18,330 bases of DNA from contig CBDUWP010000022.1 in assembly GCA_965370955.1 (NCBI GenBank), positions 1-18,330 of the forward strand, given 5' to 3'. The notes under the pieces are model-generated. The model was not told the origin of the DNA. It did no database searches and saw nothing but the letters and a program-made list of their open reading frames with translations. This document shows, piece after piece, positions 14,421-18,330 of this stretch. How positions within the stretch are numbered: the stretch's first letter is position 1; every line of letters starts with the position of its first letter. The position numbers and the translations under genes are program-made. The DNA is from CBDUWP01 sp965370955. GTDB lineage: Bacteria; Planctomycetota; Phycisphaerae; Sedimentisphaerales; Anaerobacaceae.

Positions 14421-14978
14421 TTGGAAAAGGTTACTAAAAGACTTTACGAAGCGATGTTTCTGGTCGATTCAGCACTGGCTGCGTCCGGTTGGGACGAGAC
14501 GATGAAGGTTATTGAAACTTTTCTCGAAAGAGCAAAGGCTGAAGTTGTGTCAATAAGGAAATGGGACGAAAGAAAACTGGCTTACGAAGTCAATAAGGTC
14601 AGTAGAGGGACGTATATTTTGTGCTATTTCAAAACGGACACGCAAATGATTACAAATCTGGAGCGAGATGTTAAGCTCTCTGATAAGGTGCTTAGAGTGC
14701 TGGTCACTAATGCCGAGCATTATACAGAGGAAGAGGTCGCTAAGGAAACGCCGGCTATGGCTCAGCAAAGGCAGGCAACAGAAGCTGCAGATGCTAGAAT
14801 AGCGGCTGAAGAAAAAGCAAAAGAGCAAGCCGAAGCGAAAGCAAAAGAACAAGCTGAAGCAAAAGCCGAAGAGCAAGTCGAAGTGAAAATCGAAGCCGAA
14901 GTCGAAGCCGAGACCGAAGAAACAGTCGAGCCCGATGGTGACAAAGCCGAAGCCGAAGCTGAAAATGATACAAAATAA
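14421..14978 (+). CDS. rpsF: 30S ribosomal protein S6 with long acidic C-terminal tail
   Basis: A small-subunit platform protein that pairs with S18. The core (1-100) begins KRLYEAMFLVD (6-16) and holds RKWDERKLAYEVNKVSRGTYILCYF from residue 46. The tail, 103-185, is unusual: repeated Lys/Glu/Ala units such as KAKEQAEAKAKEQAEAKAEE turning into strongly acidic sequence. Typical S6 is about 95-130 residues. The start is TTG 14421, because GGAGG (14408-14412) sits eight bases before it; an in-frame TTG at 14406 overlaps that ribosome site and is rejected. ssb, rpsR and rplI follow, the classical block. Confidence 0.94.
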   Translation: MEKVTKRLYEAMFLVDSALAASGWDETMKVIETFLERAKAEVVSIRKWDERKLAYEVNKVSRGTYILCYFKTDTQMITNLERDVKLSDKVLRVLVTNAEHYTEEEVAKETPAMAQQRQATEAADARIAAEEKAKEQAEAKAKEQAEAKAEEQVEVKIEAEVEAETEETVEPDGDKAEAEAENDTK

Positions 14979-15009
14979 AATGGTGGTTTCTTAAGACTGG
15001 AGAGATATT

Positions 15010-15462
15010 ATGGCAGCCTTTAATAAAATTTTGCTGATGGGCAATCTGACGAGAGATCCGCAACTGACCTATTTGCCAAGCGAAACAGCTGTGGTCGATT
15101 TCGGCGTTGCAGCTAATCGGAAATACAAAGGAAAAGACGGACAAATGAAAGATGATGTCTGCTTTGTTGATTGTAGAAGTTTTGGAAGGCAGGCAGAGAC
15201 TATTAATAAATATCTCACAAAAGGAAGCCCGATCTTTCTCGAAGGAAGATTGACCTTTGACAGCTGGACAGCTCAAGATGGAACAAAAAGGAGTAAGCAT
15301 CGAGTGACTGTTGAAAATTTCCAGTTCTTAGGGCAAGGATCGGCGCAAACAGGAGGCAACACCACAGGTTCTGGATATAACAATAGTGCAACAAATAGAC
15401 CGCCGGCACAAAATACGAACTCTGGCAATAACACGCCGCCAGATGATGATATACCATTTTAA
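15010..15462 (+). CDS. ssb: Single-stranded DNA-binding protein
   Basis: A 150-residue SSB that coats ssDNA in replication, repair and recombination. The OB fold spans about 1-107, opening FNKILLMGNLTRDPQLTYLP (4-23) and including DCRSFGRQAE (54-63) and FLEGRLTFDSW (76-86). A Gly/Asn/Thr-rich flexible linker (109-143) leads to the partner-binding tip DDDIPF, which is the canonical SSB C-terminus. GGAG is seven bases before the ATG. It lies between rpsF and rpsR. Confidence 0.97.
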   Translation: MAAFNKILLMGNLTRDPQLTYLPSETAVVDFGVAANRKYKGKDGQMKDDVCFVDCRSFGRQAETINKYLTKGSPIFLEGRLTFDSWTAQDGTKRSKHRVTVENFQFLGQGSAQTGGNTTGSGYNNSATNRPPAQNTNSGNNTPPDDDIPF

Positions 15463-15510
15463 CGATGGAGTTGATGAAAAAATAAAACTGATTATATAAG
15501 GATAGGATTT

Positions 15511-15750
15511 ATGGCACAGAGAAGAGATAAAAAAATCGCACCAGTACGCGAGCAGACACAATGCAGATTCTGTCGAAGAACTGAAGATTATATCGATTAT
15601 AAAGATATCGATACGCTGCAGAGACTGTTGACAAATAGAGCGAAAATCTATTCACGCAAACGAAGTGGAAATTGTGCTGGATGTCAAAGGAAAATGCAAA
15701 AGGCAATCAAAAAGGCGAGATATATCGCACTGCTGCCGTATGTGGCCTAA
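15511..15750 (+). CDS. rpsR: 30S ribosomal protein S18, four-cysteine (zinc-binding) form
   Basis: A 79-residue S18 that contacts 16S rRNA and S6 on the platform. The core YIDYKDIDTLQRLLTNRAKI (27-46) is diagnostic. Cys pairs CRFC (C18, C21) and CAGC (C55, C58) give the CxxC...CxxC arrangement of the C+ paralogue, expected to bind one zinc. C-minus versions lacking these cysteines replace it under zinc limitation in some bacteria; none is visible here. AGGATAGG ends four bases before the ATG. Confidence 0.96.
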   Translation: MAQRRDKKIAPVREQTQCRFCRRTEDYIDYKDIDTLQRLLTNRAKIYSRKRSGNCAGCQRKMQKAIKKARYIALLPYVA

Positions 15751-15762
15751 TCCAAAAAAAAG

Positions 15763-15801
15763 ATGTGACTCTATTGCAGAGGCAATAGGTTTCGTGTCAT
15801 C
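15763..15801 (+). promoter_or_regulatory. Stem-loop between rpsR and rplI
   Basis: CTATTGC (15771-15777) and GCAATAG (15782-15788) form a perfect seven-pair stem with a four-base AGAG loop. An interrupted outer pairing of GATG..AC with GT..CATC flanks it. There is no T run, so it is not an intrinsic terminator. It could be a processing, stability or attenuation element for the last gene of the block. Confidence 0.45.
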
Positions 15802-15833
15802 AGTGGTAAAAGATAAATTTGTGGAGAAAAACT

Positions 15834-16463
15834 ATGAAGGTTTTGCTTTTAGAAGATATTCAGGGCACCGGCTGGCTGGGTGACGTTGTCGATGTGGCAG
15901 ATGGATATGCAAGAAACTATTTGCTGCCGCAGCAACTGGCGCAAGTGCCAAACGAAGGAAACATCAGGGCTATTGCAGAAGAAAAAGCCAAAAGAGCTGA
16001 GCAAAGATTGAAAGAAAGAAAACGTATGCAGCTGGCGATCGAAAAGGTTGTCGGCGCGAAGGTGGTTATCGTTGCAAAAGCTAACGAACAGGGGCACTTG
16101 TTCGGATCCGTTGGCGAAAAAGAGATCGGAGAAAGCTTGAGAAATCAGGGTATGGAAGTGGCTGATGGAAATGTTAAAATGCCTATGCATATCAAAGAAG
16201 AGGGCATCTATGACGATGTCAGAATTCGATATGCAAGCGATATCTCAACCAAAATTGAGGTGGTCGTCTTAGCGATGCAAGAGGGACAAACAGAAGAGGA
16301 AGTTATCGAAGCTGCCGAAAAGGCTGCCGAGATGGCGGCTAAAAATGCTGCAAAAGAGGCTGCTGAAATGGCTGAAAATGCCGAAGCTGAAACCGAACCA
16401 CAGCCAGAAGATGCTGATAAAGCTGATGCCAAAGACGAATCAGCTAAAGAAGATGACAATTAA
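15834..16463 (+). CDS. rplI: 50S ribosomal protein L9 with acidic C-terminal tail
   Basis: A large-subunit protein near the L1 stalk. The N-terminal domain MKVLLLEDIQGTGWLGDVVDV is followed by GYARNYLLPQQLA (24-36). A long Lys/Arg/Glu helix (45-72) links to the C-terminal domain (75-147). Residues 151-209 are an extra Ala/Glu-rich, then Asp/Glu-rich tail; bacterial L9 is commonly about 150 residues. ATG 15834 has GGAG (15823-15826) seven bases upstream. An in-frame TTG at 15819 would add MWRKT and overlap the ribosome site, so it is rejected. It is the last gene of the block; a terminator follows. Confidence 0.95.
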   Translation: MKVLLLEDIQGTGWLGDVVDVADGYARNYLLPQQLAQVPNEGNIRAIAEEKAKRAEQRLKERKRMQLAIEKVVGAKVVIVAKANEQGHLFGSVGEKEIGESLRNQGMEVADGNVKMPMHIKEEGIYDDVRIRYASDISTKIEVVVLAMQEGQTEEEVIEAAEKAAEMAAKNAAKEAAEMAENAEAETEPQPEDADKADAKDESAKEDDN

Positions 16464-16504
16464 AGCTGTTTGCAAAAAAAAGATTCTAAATTAGATTGTT
16501 TAAC

Positions 16505-16535
16505 AAAAGGCCGAAATTGTTCGGTCTTTTTTTTT
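16505..16535 (+). terminator. Intrinsic terminator after rplI
   Basis: AGGCCGAA pairs with TTCGGTCT (eight pairs, one G-T) across a four-base ATTG loop, followed by a run of nine T. It ends the translation-gene operon about 40 bases after the rplI stop. Confidence 0.9.
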
Positions 16536-16563
16536 GTGAAGATTGAGCATTTTGCTCTTTCAC
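16536..16563. promoter_or_regulatory. Interrupted hairpin overlapping the rmuC -35 region
   Basis: Outer GTGAA (16536-16540) pairs with TTCAC (16559-16563). Inner GAGCA (16545-16549) pairs with TGCTC (16553-16557) around TTT. The dyad covers the -35 box and could be an operator, or an extra terminator fold. Confidence 0.3.
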
Positions 16564-16586
16564 AATTTGTTTTTTGGATATAAAAT
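16559..16586 (+). promoter_or_regulatory. Promoter of rmuC, placing transcription start at the ATG
   Basis: TTCACA (16559-16564; five of six) and TAAAAT (16581-16586; five of six) are 16 bases apart, overlapped by TATAAA (16579-16584). The expected start is about 16592-16594, coinciding with the rmuC ATG at 16593. Confidence 0.5.
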
Positions 16587-16592
16587 ATAACT

Positions 16593-17606
16593 ATGCCGTT
16601 AATTCTAGAGATGTTAATTATAATTTTAGTTGTTGTGATGTTGGCTGTCTTGATATGGCTGGTGATATTGTCAAAAGAAAAGAATGCCGCGCAGACAATC
16701 CTAACAGCTCAACTGGAAGCAATAAAGCTCACTCAAGATAATACCAAAGACACAATCCAAAAGTCGTTGGCTAGTTCGCAAAATAGCATGAATCAAAATC
16801 TTCAGCAGTCGGCGAAAATATTAAATCAGCTGCATGGTCAAATCGGAGGGCTTCAGCAGTCAAGCAAAAGCATGACTCAGGTCGCTGGCGAAGTTAGAAA
16901 ATTGCAAGATGTGTTCAAAAATCCTAAGCATAGGGGAATACTGGGCGAGAAATCCCTGCAAAATATCCTAAGTCAACTCTTTCCGAAAAATTGCTATCAA
17001 ATGCAGTATTCATTCAAAAATGGAAAAATCGCCGACGCAATCGTAAAATTGACAGATAATATGGTGGCGATCGATGCAAAATTTCCGCTGCCGGCGTTCG
17101 AGAGAATATTACAGGCGGAAAATGAACAAGACAGAATCGTCCAGCGTAAACAATTCAGCAGAGATGTACTAAAGCATGTGACGAAAATTGCTTCTGATTA
17201 TATAAGGCCGCAGGATGGAACTGTGGATTTTGCGATTATGTATATACCAGCTGAGAATGTTTATTATGAGACTATTGTGCAGTCGGCGGAGGACGATAAG
17301 GATATTGCGGCGATCGCGCTGGAGAAAAAGGTCGTGCCTGTCTCGCCTAATTTATTGTACACGTATCTTATGACGATCGTGATGGGGCTCGAGGGGGCGC
17401 AAATCGAGAAAAAAGCGGGCGAAATTTTGAAGAATTTGAAAAAATTGGATACAGGTTTCGCAGGGTTCACAGGAAGCTGGGATGTGCTGGGCAGGCATCT
17501 TAGAAATGCCGCGAGCCAATATGATGAAGGTGATAGAAAGCTAATGAGATTTCGTGACAATTTAATCCAAATACAAAATGAGGATACGCAAAATGAGGAA
17601 AGCTAA
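16593..17606 (+). CDS. rmuC: RmuC-family DNA recombination protein
   Basis: Membrane-anchored, 337 residues. A transmembrane helix (3-26) is followed by a Gln/Ser-rich coiled coil (35-108) and the RmuC domain (about 105-310). Key stretches: NPKHRGILGEKSLQNIL (110-126), GKIADAIVKL (144-153), the nuclease-like VAIDAKFPLPAFERIL (158-173; D161, K163) and FAIMYIPAENVYYE (213-226). RmuC limits DNA inversions in E. coli and has a PD-(D/E)XK-like fold; its biochemical action is not settled. No Shine-Dalgarno precedes the ATG, and the promoter suggests a leaderless message. The last 14 bases overlap the next gene. Confidence 0.92.
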   Translation: MPLILEMLIIILVVVMLAVLIWLVILSKEKNAAQTILTAQLEAIKLTQDNTKDTIQKSLASSQNSMNQNLQQSAKILNQLHGQIGGLQQSSKSMTQVAGEVRKLQDVFKNPKHRGILGEKSLQNILSQLFPKNCYQMQYSFKNGKIADAIVKLTDNMVAIDAKFPLPAFERILQAENEQDRIVQRKQFSRDVLKHVTKIASDYIRPQDGTVDFAIMYIPAENVYYETIVQSAEDDKDIAAIALEKKVVPVSPNLLYTYLMTIVMGLEGAQIEKKAGEILKNLKKLDTGFAGFTGSWDVLGRHLRNAASQYDEGDRKLMRFRDNLIQIQNEDTQNEES

Positions 17607-18330
17607 ACTAATAATTATGTTGGTGATGGCTGGATTGCTCTTGACGGCTGGCGCAACTGAAGCTAAAGCAAATGAATCCAAAAAAAGCTTGATGAAAATA
17701 TCAGCTAAAAACTGGCAAAGTGCAAATCGGCCAACCGATATCGAAATGGAAGATAGTGTGATCGTTCTCGATTTTTGGGCGAGCTGGTGTATGCCCTGTA
17801 TCAAGGCTATCGGACATATGAATCAGATAGAAAAAAAATATGGCAAAAAAGGCGTTATCGTTCTTGGCTTGTCGCAAGATAAAAAAATAGAACAAACCAA
17901 AGCGACAATGAAAAGGCATGGCATCAAATACCATATCGCGATGGATAAAGGGGCTATTAGCAATAAGTTTGCTGTTCGATATTTGCCGACAATTCTCGTG
18001 ATTGGACATGATGGTAAGATATTGTGGAGGGGCAGTCCGTACGATCCGCAATTTGATAGAGCAATCGAAAATGCAATCAAAAGAATGCCGCCGAAGATTT
18101 TAGATGGTGTGAGCATGGGCGGATTTACCAGATTAAAAAAACAACTCTCAGGCAGTAAAGATTTTGCAAAAGCATATCACTTGCTGAAAAAAGAGGCTCT
18201 AAAAGAAGGGCCAAAAGCAATAAAAGCTAAAGAGATTTTAGGAATCATTAATGCAAAGTTGGTCGAAAAAATTGCGGCAATCAAAAAAAATGCTGCAGAA
18301 GGTCATGCGGCAAAGTTGACTTGTATCGAA
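17593..18330 (+). CDS. Exported thioredoxin/TlpA-like protein (3' end outside window)
   Basis: 246 codons are visible and open to the window edge. Residues 1-25 form a signal peptide (MRKAK, then a hydrophobic stretch to TEAKA). A thioredoxin fold (about 38-165) has the active site WASWCMPC (62-69; C66, C69) and the cis-proline loop RYLPTILVIG (129-138, P132). A TlpA/ResA-like role as extracytoplasmic thiol-disulfide reductase is likely. From about 180 a Lys/Ala-rich helical region continues beyond the window, longer than in simple TlpA proteins. AGGA (17581-17584) sits eight bases before ATG 17593, which overlaps the rmuC end by 14 bases in another frame, so the two genes are probably co-transcribed and coupled. 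Substrate unknown. Confidence 0.85.
   Translation, partial: MRKAKLIIMLVMAGLLLTAGATEAKANESKKSLMKISAKNWQSANRPTDIEMEDSVIVLDFWASWCMPCIKAIGHMNQIEKKYGKKGVIVLGLSQDKKIEQTKATMKRHGIKYHIAMDKGAISNKFAVRYLPTILVIGHDGKILWRGSPYDPQFDRAIENAIKRMPPKILDGVSMGGFTRLKKQLSGSKDFAKAYHLLKKEALKEGPKAIKAKEILGIINAKLVEKIAAIKKNAAEGHAAKLTCIE

Noticed and set aside
14794..15300. 168-codon minus-strand open frame opposite rpsF and ssb
   Set aside because: It is antisense to two certain genes. Its Leu/Arg-rich runs are the reverse complement of the S6 tail's GAA/GCC codons.
15819..15833. Upstream TTG start for rplI
   Set aside because: It would include the GGAG ribosome site in the coding region; L9 proteins begin at MKVLLLED.
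1..18330. CRISPR arrays, insertion sequences, prophage or toxin-antitoxin modules
   Set aside because: No regularly spaced repeats, transposase or integrase motifs, or paired small genes were found on either strand.

Overview
The window looks like a stretch of bacterial chromosome that is almost entirely housekeeping genes. It is moderately AT-rich and densely coded, with many genes on each strand. Three features point to a member of the Planctomycetota, most likely a Phycisphaerae-type lineage: a PEP-CTERM exosortase substrate, a stand-alone GlmU pyrophosphorylase domain with no acetyltransferase half, and Ala/Glu/Lys-rich acidic tails on three ribosomal proteins. This placement is inference from gene content and was not tested by any search.

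Layout. (1) 1-1076: the end of an unidentified gene overlaps gpsA (glycerol-3-phosphate dehydrogenase) by one base. (2) 1077-2227: a lone PEP-CTERM protein gene lies between two gene-poor stretches that hold a repeat-like inverted element, a promoter, a terminator and a small palindrome. (3) 2228-5299: a solitary pilT-type ATPase gene (+), a convergent yjbQ gene (-), and a divergent mscS-family channel gene with a coiled-coil N-terminal region (+). (4) 5309-10628: a minus-strand operon reading dnaE, tmk, then a GT4 glycosyltransferase, driven by a clear promoter at 10685-10713. (5) 10629-11203: a region with no convincing protein gene. It holds a plus-strand promoter, a run of hairpins that I propose is an undescribed structured RNA, a 15-bp direct repeat and a tRNA-Gln(TTG). 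(6) 11204-16463: a plus-strand run glmU-N, prs, rplY, pth, rpsF, ssb, rpsR, rplI, closed by an intrinsic terminator. (7) 16593-18330: rmuC, apparently leaderless, overlapping a secreted thioredoxin-like gene that runs off the window.

How the genes fit together. dnaE and tmk pair the replicative polymerase with dTTP supply. glmU-N and prs make UDP-GlcNAc and PRPP. rplY, pth, rpsF, rpsR and rplI serve translation, and ssb sits inside the classical S6-SSB-S18-L9 block. 

I did not find an obvious new multi-gene system. The two most original observations are small. First, an 85%-identical 40-bp tandem duplication at the dnaE-tmk junction appears to have destroyed the old tmk start and built both a new Shine-Dalgarno and a new start codon, leaving a 21-codon relic ORF. 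Second, there is the candidate structured RNA upstream of tRNA-Gln.
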